From Bacillota bacterium (GTDB taxonomy: Bacteria > Bacillota > Clostridia > DSM-8532), in contig JAEZTB010000066.1 of NCBI GenBank assembly GCA_023443745.1, positions 1 through 64,000 of the forward strand: a stretch of 64,000 nt of DNA, read 5' to 3'. Positions within the stretch are counted from its first letter, which is position 1. Each line of letters begins with the position of its first letter. Of the stretch, positions 18,225 to 26,786 are shown piece after piece. The notes below the pieces were generated by a model that was not told the origin of the DNA, did no database searches, and saw only the letters and a list, made by a program, of their open reading frames with translations. A program made the position numbers and the translations under genes.

Positions 18225-19226
18225 TTATTTTGTAGTCGATCTTAAAACAAGGGTAGGCTCAACAATAATTTTGCGCGAAGAGGTAATGTCCCCATTAATT
18301 TTACCAATTAATAGCTTTGCGGATTCAAGGGCGATTTCGTAAATGGGTTGTGCAACGGTGGAAATGGATGGGTCGAATATCTCAGAAAGCTCGATTCCGT
18401 CAAACCCTATGACCTCGCATTCTTTTGGAACAGAAATGCCGTTTCTTGTCAGGGCTTTTACCGCGCCGACTGCAATAAGATCACATCCTGCCATGACTGC
18501 CGTAAAAGGAACTTTTTCTGCAATGAGCCTGTCCATCATTTGATAGCCGGAAGCGATGGAGTAATCACCGAATTTAATAAGAGATTTATCGCAGTCTATA
18601 TTGGCGTCCTTCAAGGCATCCTTGTATCCGTTAAGGCGCTCAGAGGTTGGTATAACTTTTTTTGTTCCTCCCAAAAAGGCGATGCGCTTGTTCCCGCTTT
18701 TTATTAAGTGTTGAACAGCAGTATAGAAGCCTTTATAGTTATCGGCATAGACTCCCAGATCAACAAAGGTGTTGTTCAGAGGACGATCCACAAGCACGAA
18801 AGGCACACCGTAATTATTCAATTGTTCCAGAGAGGTACTCCTGGAATTGGTTGTGGCCAGAATAACACCATCCACCCTCTTATCAATAAGGGACATTAAG
18901 TATTGCTCTTCTTTTTTGGGATCGTTATCCGAATTGCAAAGAAAAACAGTATAGCCGCACGAGTAGGCATAATCCTCTATACCGCGTACAAGCTGAGGGA
19001 AAAAAGGATTGTTGACATCCGGTATGACAAGGCCGAGCATTTTGGCATTGGAATTGACAATGCTCCGCGCAAGGCTGTTGGGCCGGTATCCAAGCTCATT
19101 AATCAGATCACGGACTCTTTGGGCTGTTTCCTGGCTGACACCTTCATTTTTGTTGTTGATTACCCGTGAAACAGTGGCTTTAGATACATTCGCCAGCTTG
19201 GCAATATCGGAAATGGTATATTTCAA
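18225..19226 (-). CDS. LacI family transcriptional regulator 1
   Basis: About 333-residue LacI/GalR regulator. The N-terminal helix-turn-helix reads TISDIAKLANVSKATVSRVINN and the hinge is YRPNSLARS. The sugar-binding core includes MLGLVIPDVNNPFFPQLVRGIEDYAY and VIGFDGIELSEIFDPSISTVAQP. I favour TTG 19226 as start because GGGAG lies nine bases upstream; two further in-frame TTGs (19232, 19235) are too close to it. It lies between the two arms of the supercluster. It probably represses both through the AAACCGGTTT sites, released by an imported sugar or pathway intermediate (inference). Confidence 0.88.
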   Translation of the reverse strand: MKYTISDIAKLANVSKATVSRVINNKNEGVSQETAQRVRDLINELGYRPNSLARSIVNSNAKMLGLVIPDVNNPFFPQLVRGIEDYAYSCGYTVFLCNSDNDPKKEEQYLMSLIDKRVDGVILATTNSRSTSLEQLNNYGVPFVLVDRPLNNTFVDLGVYADNYKGFYTAVQHLIKSGNKRIAFLGGTKKVIPTSERLNGYKDALKDANIDCDKSLIKFGDYSIASGYQMMDRLIAEKVPFTAVMAGCDLIAVGAVKALTRNGISVPKECEVIGFDGIELSEIFDPSISTVAQPIYEIALESAKLLIGKINGDITSSRKIIVEPTLVLRSTTK

Positions 19227-19479
19227 ATACAACAACTCCCACCTATAAACTTACTGGCTCATATTATATGGTTTTAAATGAAAAAAAGCAACTGGTTTAT
19301 TAAAGATTAATATAGCAACAGATGAAACGGTTTCTAAAATAATTCCTGAATATGGATAGTAAATTTTAAAAGCATATGGAGGCTTAATTAATAGAATTAT
19401 ATAACTGAAAACGGCTTATAACAAGGAATTATCATAATGTGTACCGGCTTGTCAAACTGTAGAGCTTATTAATAAAACC
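19227..19479. promoter_or_regulatory. Upstream region of the LacI-type regulator gene
   Basis: AT-rich and non-coding. It contains an odd-length palindrome GAAACGGTTTC (19324-19334) and a half-like AACTGGTTT (19290-19298). These resemble the AAACCGGTTT operators but have a different centre, so autoregulation is possible but unproven. No strong promoter is visible on the minus strand. Confidence 0.35.
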
Positions 19480-19534
19480 TATGGTTGACAACCATAAGTT
19501 CTATCGAATATAATAACAATTGAAAAACCGGTTT
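19480..19534 (+). promoter_or_regulatory. Consensus promoter with two operators for the rbsK-ARH-cit operon
   Basis: TTGACA (19485-19490), an 18-bp spacer and TATAAT (19509-19514) form a strong promoter with predicted start near 19521. The -35 hexamer lies inside a perfect 17-bp palindrome TATGGTTGACAACCATA (19480-19496), a probable site for a second regulator. AAACCGGTTT (19525-19534) covers the start point and matches the operator of the minus-strand arm, including the CTCT that follows. Confidence 0.75.
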
Positions 19535-19583
19535 CTCTAAATTGTTATTTCCTTATCAAAATATCAAGTAAAAATAGAAGGTT

Positions 19584-19679
19584 AACCACCAGATGGTTGT
19601 AAGTTACATGAACATGTGGCTGAGAAGCAACCACCAGTATACAATGGAATTACTTTCATAAGTGGTTGAGAAGCAACCA
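19584..19679 (+). promoter_or_regulatory. Leader with repeated TGGTTG/CAACCA hairpins
   Basis: The predicted leader of about 180 nt holds three small inverted repeats. They are AACCA...TGGTT (19584-19598), GTGGCT...AACCAC (19616-19634) and TGGTTG AGAAG CAACCA (19663-19679). The last two share a 13-bp identical core TGAGAAGCAACCA 46 bp apart. They resemble the promoter palindrome at 19480. They could be further protein-binding sites or RNA structures. Confidence 0.5.
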
Positions 19680-19701
19680 ACTCAACTCCGGAGGTAGCGA
19701 A

Positions 19702-20613
19702 GTGCACAACATACTAGTTATTGGCAGCTTGAATATGGATATGGTTATACATTTGGATGAAATTCCCCGCGTCGGGCAAACGATTATGGGTAAGCTAGAA
19801 GGATACATACCCGGAGGGAAGGGTGCCAACCAGGCTTTTGCAGCAGCACGACTGGGCGACGGTGTGTCAATGCTCGGTAAAGTGGGCGATGACATGCTTG
19901 GAAGGCAGTTGATTGAAAATCTTGCAGGGGTAGGAGTGGATACCACTCATATCGTCGCTGAGCAAAATCAAACCAGTGGCCTTGCCGTCATTTATGTCAG
20001 CAAAGCGGGTAACAACAGTATTGTTGTACTACCTGCAGCAAATTCCAAATGCGATGCCAATTTCATATCCCATCATGAAGGACTCATAGCACAAAGTAAA
20101 ATTGTTCTTATCCAACTCGAAATACCTCTTGAAGCAGCCTATTTGGCAGTTCAAATTGCTCATAAGCATGGCTGCACCGTCATACTTAATCCCGCTCCGG
20201 CTCCGGAAGGTATTCCGGACGAAATTTTGAAGCTGGTGAATTATCTGACTCCCAACGAAACCGAGCTTGAAATACTGGCAGGTATTCCCGTTACGGACAT
20301 TCAATCAGCCAATGCGGCTGCCGCCAGACTGATAGAAAGAGGCGCCAAGAATGTGGTGGCAACTTTAGGCAAGGAGGGTGCCCTTTTGGCCGGAAGCAGA
20401 GAATCAAAGCTCTTTAAGGTTGAGGATGTTGAGGTGGTTGATACCACTGCGGCAGGTGATACCTTTAATGCAGCTCTGGCAGTAGGTCTGTCTGAGAAAA
20501 TGGATATTGCGCAAGCTATCACATTTGCAAACAAGGCTGCCAGAATATGTGTATCAAGAAGCGGAGCACAGCCCTCAATTCCCTCACGGGAAGAGATTGA
20601 ACCTAAGCGATAA
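19702..20613 (+). CDS. rbsK: Ribokinase, PfkB family
   Basis: About 303-residue sugar kinase that would convert ribose to ribose 5-phosphate with ATP. The opening VIGSLNMDMVIHLDEIPRVGQTI and first PfkB signature GGKGANQAFAAARLG match ribokinase. The second signature DTTAAGDTFNAALAVGL carries the catalytic Asp (D253). GTG 19702 is chosen because GGAGG lies seven bases upstream; the longer open frame from TTG 19666 begins inside a leader hairpin. It is the first gene of an operon with two ARH-fold genes and citrate lyase. The context suggests that it phosphorylates ribose or a related pentose released by the ARH-fold hydrolases. Confidence 0.9.
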   Translation: MHNILVIGSLNMDMVIHLDEIPRVGQTIMGKLEGYIPGGKGANQAFAAARLGDGVSMLGKVGDDMLGRQLIENLAGVGVDTTHIVAEQNQTSGLAVIYVSKAGNNSIVVLPAANSKCDANFISHHEGLIAQSKIVLIQLEIPLEAAYLAVQIAHKHGCTVILNPAPAPEGIPDEILKLVNYLTPNETELEILAGIPVTDIQSANAAAARLIERGAKNVVATLGKEGALLAGSRESKLFKVEDVEVVDTTAAGDTFNAALAVGLSEKMDIAQAITFANKAARICVSRSGAQPSIPSREEIEPKR

Positions 20614-20645
20614 TAATTAATAATAATATATTGAAAGGCGGCGCA

Positions 20646-22751
20646 ATGATGATACCAAAAGATTATCTCAACAAAGTTTATTCCGGGTTCCTTGGAATGA
20701 ATATCGGAATACGGATTGGTGCACCGGTTGAGCCCACTATTTGGACTTATGAGAGAATAAGGAAAACCTATGGGGAAATCACCTCATATGTAAAGGAGTT
20801 TAAAAACTTCGCAGCCGACGATGATGCAAACGGCCCGTTCTACTTTCTACGTGCATTATATGATGATGCATGGGACAGGGAGCTTACAGCCGATGATGTT
20901 GGCCGTGCATGGCTCAACTATGCCCGTGAAGGGGTCGGAATGTTCTGGTGGGGCGGTTATGGCGTCAGCACCGAGCATACGGCCTTTTTGAATTTAAAGG
21001 CCGGAATCAAGGCGCCTCAGTCAGGGTCCATAGCCCAGAACGGAAAAACCGTTGCAGAGCAGATAGGCGGACAGATCTTTATTGACACCTGGGGATTGAT
21101 TTGCCCCGGCAACCCGGAAAAAGCTGCAAAGCTTGGAGAGATAGCAGCCAGCGTATCCCATGACGGTGAGGGCATTTATGGTGCAAGGTTCCTGTGCGCT
21201 GCCATAGCGGAAGCCTTCGTCTGCAATGATATCCGTCTTATTATTGAAAAAGCGCTGACCTTAATACCGGCAGAAAGCACCTACAACAAAGTTGCCCGTG
21301 CTGTTTGCGACTTCTATGACAAACATCCTGATGACTTCAGGCTCTGTATGGATATGCTTGTAAGAGATTGGGGATATGACAAGTATAAGGGAGCCTGCCA
21401 TATCATACCTAACGCGGGTGTCTGCGTACTTTCCATGCTGTATGGCAAGGGTGATTTTAACCGTACTGTTGAGATTGCCACCATGTGCGGCTGGGATACC
21501 GATTGCAATGCGGGAAATGTCGGTACCGTATTAGGTGTCATGTGCGGCCTGGAAGGCCTTGCTGCAAGATATCGCGATCCCATTAATGATTCCATTGTGC
21601 TGTCCGGTGTTTCCGGATACCTCAATATTCTGGATATCCCAAGCTACGCCAAGGAGCTTGCGCTTCTGGGCTACCGGATGGCCGGTGAAAAAGCTCCTGA
21701 TGAATTGGTTCAAAGCTTTAAAGAGGATGAAATCTATTTTGATTTCGAATTACCCGGATCCACCCATAATTTCAGGGTTTCCGATCCGTTCCACTGTAGA
21801 ATCAGGCACTCCGAGGAATACAGTTTTAAGGGCGAGGGCTCTTTAGAGGTATTGTTTGACAGGCTGGTCAGAGGCGTTGGCAGCAAGGTTTACTACAAAC
21901 CTTTTTATACCCGTGATGACTTTAGTGATGAACGATACAGCCCGGTATTCTCCCCTAAAGCATACAGTGGCCAGAAAGTAAGCCTGGCGGTGTATCTTGA
22001 TCAGTGGGAAGGAAATGAAAACATTGGAATTGCTCCTTTTGTCCGTCTTGCCAAGAGCAAAAAGGATCTCGTTCAAGGCTATATCCAGCCTCTGCCCAAT
22101 CAGTGGAGCCAAGTGGAATTCACCATTCCCGATACTGACGGTGAGATGATTGACGAGGTTGGTATCATTGTTGAGGGCTATGCCGGTAAGGTCAAGAGTC
22201 TGGGAAGACTTTTCATTGATGAGTTCAAGATTACCGGAAAAGCAAAATATACCATAGATTTTGCAAAGCAGATGAAGAATTTTGGCTGTATCACCCCATT
22301 TTCTCATGACCATGGTGCGTGGACACTGGAGGACGGCAATCTGGAGGCCATGTCCTGTGACTATGCCCAAGCATTCTCAGGCAATTATTTTGCCAAGGAA
22401 TATACCGTTACTGGCACGATAACGCCTGAAAACGGAACCGGGCATATGCTTTCCATAAGAGCTCAGGGAGCTCAGCGCAGCTACCACGCAGGATTTGACA
22501 AGCAGGGAACTATTGCACTATACAAGAATAATTTTGGGCTTACCAAGCTATGCGAAGCAGATTTTTCATGGGAATACGGGCGAAGCTACAGTGTATCGCT
22601 CTCAGCCAATGGGGATCGCATAACACTTTCCATAGATGGGAAGGCCCTGCTGGAAGCAAGGGATTCAGATTTTGCCTACGGCATGTTCGGCTTTGCCAAG
22701 CTCTATATGGGAAGAACCCTGTATGGAAATGTGAGCGTCGAAGAGAAATAA
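20646..22751 (+). CDS. ARH-fold glycohydrolase 2 with C-terminal beta-rich extension
   Basis: About 701 residues. Residues 1-365 are an ADP-ribosylglycohydrolase-type domain opening with VYSGFLGMNIGIRIGAPVE. The usual TDDT metal motif is replaced by FAADDDANGP. The C-terminal metal motif is GWDTDCNAGNVGTVLG (about 282). Residues about 370-701 form a beta-rich region without signature motifs, probably one or two jelly-roll or concanavalin-like domains (FDFELPGSTHNFRVSDPFH, GTIALYKNNFGLTKLCEADF). No signal peptide is visible, so it is probably cytoplasmic. ATG 20646 follows AAAGG by seven bases. The altered motif and extension suggest a glycosidase for a small or glycan-like substrate rather than de-ADP-ribosylation of protein. 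Confidence 0.82.
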   Translation: MMIPKDYLNKVYSGFLGMNIGIRIGAPVEPTIWTYERIRKTYGEITSYVKEFKNFAADDDANGPFYFLRALYDDAWDRELTADDVGRAWLNYAREGVGMFWWGGYGVSTEHTAFLNLKAGIKAPQSGSIAQNGKTVAEQIGGQIFIDTWGLICPGNPEKAAKLGEIAASVSHDGEGIYGARFLCAAIAEAFVCNDIRLIIEKALTLIPAESTYNKVARAVCDFYDKHPDDFRLCMDMLVRDWGYDKYKGACHIIPNAGVCVLSMLYGKGDFNRTVEIATMCGWDTDCNAGNVGTVLGVMCGLEGLAARYRDPINDSIVLSGVSGYLNILDIPSYAKELALLGYRMAGEKAPDELVQSFKEDEIYFDFELPGSTHNFRVSDPFHCRIRHSEEYSFKGEGSLEVLFDRLVRGVGSKVYYKPFYTRDDFSDERYSPVFSPKAYSGQKVSLAVYLDQWEGNENIGIAPFVRLAKSKKDLVQGYIQPLPNQWSQVEFTIPDTDGEMIDEVGIIVEGYAGKVKSLGRLFIDEFKITGKAKYTIDFAKQMKNFGCITPFSHDHGAWTLEDGNLEAMSCDYAQAFSGNYFAKEYTVTGTITPENGTGHMLSIRAQGAQRSYHAGFDKQGTIALYKNNFGLTKLCEADFSWEYGRSYSVSLSANGDRITLSIDGKALLEARDSDFAYGMFGFAKLYMGRTLYGNVSVEEK

Positions 22752-22788
22752 TCTGTAAAAAAGCAATATATAGCGGAGGTACAACAAC

Positions 22789-23952
22789 ATGACCGACTTT
22801 GAGAGAAAAACCCGTGGTGTGATTTACGGGACAGCCTTTGGAGATGCCTTGGGCGCACCTGTCGAAAGGCTTACTCACCAGCAGATTCTGGACCTCTATG
22901 GCGGACCAGTCACCACTGTAAAGACTAAATGGTGGAAGGCTGATATGAATATTGTTGACCGCATAGATCGCATGAGGGGATATGGCATCATCACCGACGA
23001 CACCCTGATGACGATGTCTTTGATTAATGTTTACAAGAATAAGCGTGACCATGTAGACGCTTATGATATGGGTGATGAATTTGTTAAGGAAATTGGATAT
23101 AGGCCGCGTTATATTCCTGAGTTCGACAGAGAGGCCATGCTGATAGAACGCCTCTTCTATCCTGAAAAGCACATCTTTAACCGCCATGGACTGGCCAACT
23201 GCGAGCCCAGAGAAGGCGGAATGGGTAATATGGTCAATTGCGGAGCTGCCATGTATATCTCTCCGGTGGGCGTTGTCAATGCATGTAATCCAAAAGCGGC
23301 CTATGATGAGGCTATTGATTTTGCCTGCGGGCATCAGCTCAGCTATGGGCTTGAGGCGGCCGGTGTACTTGCGGCCTGTATTGCTAAAGCCTATGAACCC
23401 GGTGCTACCATTCATGATGTGGTTGCAACTGCCCTGGAACTAGCCAAGGACGGAACGAAAAATGCCATACGCGACCTATACGAGGCAGCAAAGCGACTGA
23501 AGGACCGCCGGGAGGAAAAAGCCTTCATTGTGGAGGAGTTTTTCAAGGCCATACTGCCTTATTCCCCTGTGGCCGAGCAGTTCGCCAGGTCCGTCGAAAG
23601 AGTGGGAATACCGACCCATAACTATACACCTAGCCGTCTGTATTCAATTGAGGAGCTGCCTGTGGCTATTGGGTATCTTACTCTTTATGAGGACAAGCCC
23701 ATTCAAGCTATTATTGATGGTGTCAATTCGGGAAGGGATGCCGACTCGGTGGGTGTCATGGCTGGATGTATCGCCGGTGCACTATACGGCTGTGAGATTT
23801 TTGATCCTAAAGAAATAGAGATTATCGATAAAAAAAGCAGGCTCAATCTCGATGCGTGCAGCGATTCCTTTATAAAAACAGCACGCGGGATCATTGAGTC
23901 CGATGTTGAGAAAAGCAAAAAGATGATGAACACACTTGATCATGTTCTTTAA
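22789..23952 (+). CDS. ADP-ribosylglycohydrolase family protein 3
   Basis: 387 residues, somewhat longer than ARH 1 because of an insertion near 110-150. The opening GVIYGTAFGDALGAPVE, the metal motifs GIITDDTLMTMSL (about residue 66) and NSGRDADSVGVMAGCIAGALYG are all intact. GGAGG lies about ten bases before the ATG. It follows ARH-fold protein 2 by 37 bp and precedes citD by only 24 bp, so it links the hydrolase genes with citrate lyase in one apparent operon. The substrate is unknown. Confidence 0.85.
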   Translation: MTDFERKTRGVIYGTAFGDALGAPVERLTHQQILDLYGGPVTTVKTKWWKADMNIVDRIDRMRGYGIITDDTLMTMSLINVYKNKRDHVDAYDMGDEFVKEIGYRPRYIPEFDREAMLIERLFYPEKHIFNRHGLANCEPREGGMGNMVNCGAAMYISPVGVVNACNPKAAYDEAIDFACGHQLSYGLEAAGVLAACIAKAYEPGATIHDVVATALELAKDGTKNAIRDLYEAAKRLKDRREEKAFIVEEFFKAILPYSPVAEQFARSVERVGIPTHNYTPSRLYSIEELPVAIGYLTLYEDKPIQAIIDGVNSGRDADSVGVMAGCIAGALYGCEIFDPKEIEIIDKKSRLNLDACSDSFIKTARGIIESDVEKSKKMMNTLDHVL

Positions 23953-23976
23953 GCTCCAAAACTGGGGGGGAACCTT

Positions 23977-24276
23977 ATGGAAATTAAAGAAATAGGAATT
24001 GCGGGCACCCTGGAATCGAGCGATATCATGATCAGAGTTGAGCCCGGTGATGCCGATAACATCTCAATCTCCTTGGACAGCTCGGTTGAAAAACAGTACG
24101 GAAATCAAATAAGAAGGGTTATATTGGATACAGCTCGTGAGCTTGGACTTGTGGGCGCAGCTATTACCGCGGTGGATAAAGGGGCTTTGGACTGTACAGT
24201 CCGAGCCCGAACCACTGCAGCCATATACAGAGCCTGCCAATCAAGCCAATATGATTGGGGGGAAAGCAAAACCTAA
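23977..24276 (+). CDS. citD: Citrate lyase acyl carrier protein (gamma subunit)
   Basis: 99 residues, the usual CitD length. It carries the 2'-(5''-phosphoribosyl)-3'-dephospho-CoA prosthetic group and holds the acetyl/citryl thioester during citrate cleavage. The attachment site is S14 in AGTLESSD. A long G-run is the ribosome binding site eight bases before the ATG. The stop overlaps the next start (TAATG), indicating coupling with citE. Confidence 0.92.
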   Translation: MEIKEIGIAGTLESSDIMIRVEPGDADNISISLDSSVEKQYGNQIRRVILDTARELGLVGAAITAVDKGALDCTVRARTTAAIYRACQSSQYDWGESKT

Positions 24277-25166
24277 TGAAACAGCTCAGAAGGAGTATGC
24301 TCTATGTTCCGGGAAACAACCCCGGGATGATTCGTGATGCGCACATATACGGTTCGGACTGCCTGATGTTTGACCTAGAGGATTCGGTGTCCCTGAATGA
24401 AAAGGACACAGCGAGATTTCTTGTTTATCATGCTCTTAAAACCCTCAGCTTCAGAGGCAAAGAGGTGGTTGTCAGAATCAACGGGCTTGATACCGGCTTC
24501 GGTATGGATGATCTGGAGGCCATGGTCCGCGCGCAGCCCCATGTCATTCGTCTGCCTAAAACCGAGTCAGCGCAGGATGTCATTTATTGCGAAAGAGAAA
24601 TTGAAAGAATAGAGGCCGCAGCAGGTATACCCGTCGGTAGAACCAAGATGATGGCCGCCATTGAAAGCGCTGCCGGAGTCCTCAATGCACGGGAGATTGC
24701 CCACTCAAGCAAGCGGCTTATTGGAATTGCACTGGGGGCAGAGGATTTTGTGACCGATATGGGAACAAGCCGTTCAGCCGAGAGCATTGAGCTTTTGATG
24801 GCGAGGAGCATGATTTTAATGGCAGCGAGAAGCGCTAGAATTGATGCCATTGATACAGTCTACTCCGACATTAACAACCAGGAGGGCTTTATTGCGGAAG
24901 TCAAGCTCATCAAGCAGCTGGGTTTTGATGGCAAGTCGGTCATTAATCCCAATCAGATCAAACCTCTGCACCAGGTCTTTACACCCACCGAAAAAGAGAT
25001 CAGTAAATCCCTTGCCATTATTGAAGCCATGGAGGAAGCCAGGCGCAAAGGCTCGGGCGTTATTAACTTAAATGGCAGAATGATCGACAAGCCTGTTGTT
25101 GAAAGGGCTGAGCATCTTCTTGAGCTAGCGGTCGCGGCAAAGGTACTAAGGAGCGCAATGCCATGA
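24276..25166 (+). CDS. citE: Citrate lyase beta subunit (citryl-ACP lyase)
   Basis: About 296 residues, HpcH/HpaI-type TIM barrel that splits citryl-ACP into acetyl-ACP and oxaloacetate with Mg2+. Family phrases are RRSMLYVPGNNPGM, DCLMFDLEDSV, VVVRINGLDTGFG, RLPKTESAQDV and ALGAEDFVTDMG. The start is set at ATG 24276, which overlaps the citD stop by one base. Its own stop overlaps citF by four bases. Without biochemistry a related acid such as citramalate cannot be excluded as substrate. Confidence 0.92.
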   Translation: MKQLRRSMLYVPGNNPGMIRDAHIYGSDCLMFDLEDSVSLNEKDTARFLVYHALKTLSFRGKEVVVRINGLDTGFGMDDLEAMVRAQPHVIRLPKTESAQDVIYCEREIERIEAAAGIPVGRTKMMAAIESAAGVLNAREIAHSSKRLIGIALGAEDFVTDMGTSRSAESIELLMARSMILMAARSARIDAIDTVYSDINNQEGFIAEVKLIKQLGFDGKSVINPNQIKPLHQVFTPTEKEISKSLAIIEAMEEARRKGSGVINLNGRMIDKPVVERAEHLLELAVAAKVLRSAMP

Positions 25167-26707
25167 AAGAATTTAATTTGGATACCATCCCTCATATAGA
25201 CCAAATGACAGGCATAAACGGCATCTTTCACCAGGGCTGCAAGGCCATGCAGAAGGATACTAAAAGCCTTAAGGAGCGTAAGGCGGTTCACAACAAAATC
25301 GTGCCGAGCCTTGAAAAAGCCGTAGAATTATGCGGAGTAAAGGACTGCATGACCATTTCCTTTCACCATCATTTCAGAAACGGCGACTATATCATCAATA
25401 GGGTCATGGATACCCTTGCTGAAATGGGAATAAAGGGTTTGACGGTGGCCGCCAGCTCACTCATAGACATACATGAGCCCATGATTAACCATATCAAAAA
25501 CGGTGTGGTCAGGCATATCGAAACAAGTGGTATTCGTGGAAGACTTGCCGAAGAAATATCAAACGGACTTATGGACGTTCCTGTGGTTTTCCGTTCCCAC
25601 GGCGGTCGGGCATATGCCATTGAAAGCGGTCAGCTTAAAATAGACGTAGCCTTTTTAGGTGCGCCGTCCTGTGACCCTTACGGCAACGCCAACGGGTACT
25701 CCCGTGATCATGACACCGGAATCTCCTGCGGTTCCATGGGCTATGCCAAGCTTGACGCCCTCTATGCAGACAAGGTAGTCATTATTACCGACAATATTGT
25801 GCCCTATCCCAATGCGCCCTTTGGCATACCCCAATCCCAGGTGGATTACATAGTCAAGGTGGATGCTATTGGCGATCCTCAGGGGATTATGAGCGGAGCA
25901 ACCCGCTTTACAAAAAACCCTAAGGAGCTTCTGATGGCCCAGACTACAGCTGAGGTCATCGCAGCCAGCGGATATTTCTATGACGGGTTTTCTTTTCAAC
26001 TGGGCACCGGTGGCGCCTCATTGGCTACGGCACAATTTTTAAGAGAAAAAATGCTTCAGGAGAATATTAAAGCCAGCTTTGCCCTGGGCGGCATCACCGG
26101 CCAGATTGTGAAGCTTCATGAAGAGGGGCTGATAAAAAAGATACTGGATGTACAGTCCTTCGATCTGGTCGCAGCCGAATCTTTGAAAAATAACCGTTTC
26201 CATCAGCAGATTGACGCCTCCTATTATGCCAGCCCGGGAAACGAGGGTTCGGCGGTTAATCAGCTTGATGTTGTTGTATTGTCGGCACTGGAGGTTGACA
26301 CCGATTTTAATGTCAATGTCATAACCGGCTCCGACGGCATCATACGTGGTGCCATAGGGGGCCATTGCGATACCGCGGCGGGAGCCAGCGTATCCATCAT
26401 TGTTGCGCCCTTGCTCCGGGGAAGGATACCCACTATTGTCAGAAAGCTGAACACCATTGTCACTCCGGGTAAAACCATAGACGTGGTTGTCACCGATCAG
26501 GGCATTGCGGTCAATCCCATAAGACAGGATCTCATGCAGCGCCTTACAGATGCCGGACTTCAGGTTATGCCCATCGAAGAGCTTATGGAGATGGCTGAGA
26601 AAATCGTAGGTCGACCCGACCCTATTCATTATACCGACAGGGTTGTGGGGATTGTAACTTACCGGGATGGATCAGTGCTTGACCTTATCTACCAGGTCAC
26701 CGAATAG
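25163..26707 (+). CDS. citF: Citrate lyase alpha subunit (citrate CoA-transferase)
   Basis: 514 residues, the typical CitF length. It exchanges acetate for citrate on the acyl carrier protein to form citryl-ACP. Recognisable stretches are FHHHFRNGDYIINRVMDTLA, AFLGAPSCDPYGNANGYS and GSDGIIRGAIGGHCDTAAGA, with GFSFQLGTGGASLATAQFLRE in the middle. Start ATG overlaps the citE stop (ATGA). All three lyase subunits are therefore translationally coupled and intact. Confidence 0.93.
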   Translation: MKEFNLDTIPHIDQMTGINGIFHQGCKAMQKDTKSLKERKAVHNKIVPSLEKAVELCGVKDCMTISFHHHFRNGDYIINRVMDTLAEMGIKGLTVAASSLIDIHEPMINHIKNGVVRHIETSGIRGRLAEEISNGLMDVPVVFRSHGGRAYAIESGQLKIDVAFLGAPSCDPYGNANGYSRDHDTGISCGSMGYAKLDALYADKVVIITDNIVPYPNAPFGIPQSQVDYIVKVDAIGDPQGIMSGATRFTKNPKELLMAQTTAEVIAASGYFYDGFSFQLGTGGASLATAQFLREKMLQENIKASFALGGITGQIVKLHEEGLIKKILDVQSFDLVAAESLKNNRFHQQIDASYYASPGNEGSAVNQLDVVVLSALEVDTDFNVNVITGSDGIIRGAIGGHCDTAAGASVSIIVAPLLRGRIPTIVRKLNTIVTPGKTIDVVVTDQGIAVNPIRQDLMQRLTDAGLQVMPIEELMEMAEKIVGRPDPIHYTDRVVGIVTYRDGSVLDLIYQVTE

Positions 26708-26786
26708 TTAATTATTTTATAGTTATCAGCTTGATTTGTATTTTCTTAAAACTATGCATGTCCGGGCTTATTAGGGGGGGCATAAC

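Noticed and set aside
19324..19334. GAAACGGTTTC as a third copy of the AAACCGGTTT operator
   Set aside because: It has an odd-length centre, so half-site spacing differs; kept only as a possible weak site.
19584..19679. rbsK leader as a known riboswitch or T-box
   Set aside because: No conserved riboswitch core or T-box sequence is visible; only short repeated hairpins.
22540..23415. Long minus-strand open frame (291 codons)
   Set aside because: It lies antisense to the ARH-fold genes, has no recognisable motif and spans two real genes.
13399..23952. ARH-fold genes as antitoxins of an ADP-ribosylation toxin system
   Set aside because: No ADP-ribosyltransferase or other toxin-like gene is adjacent; all three lie among transport and sugar metabolism genes.
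26039..26629. Minus-strand open frame of 196 codons inside citF
   Set aside because: Antisense shadow of a well-conserved subunit gene.
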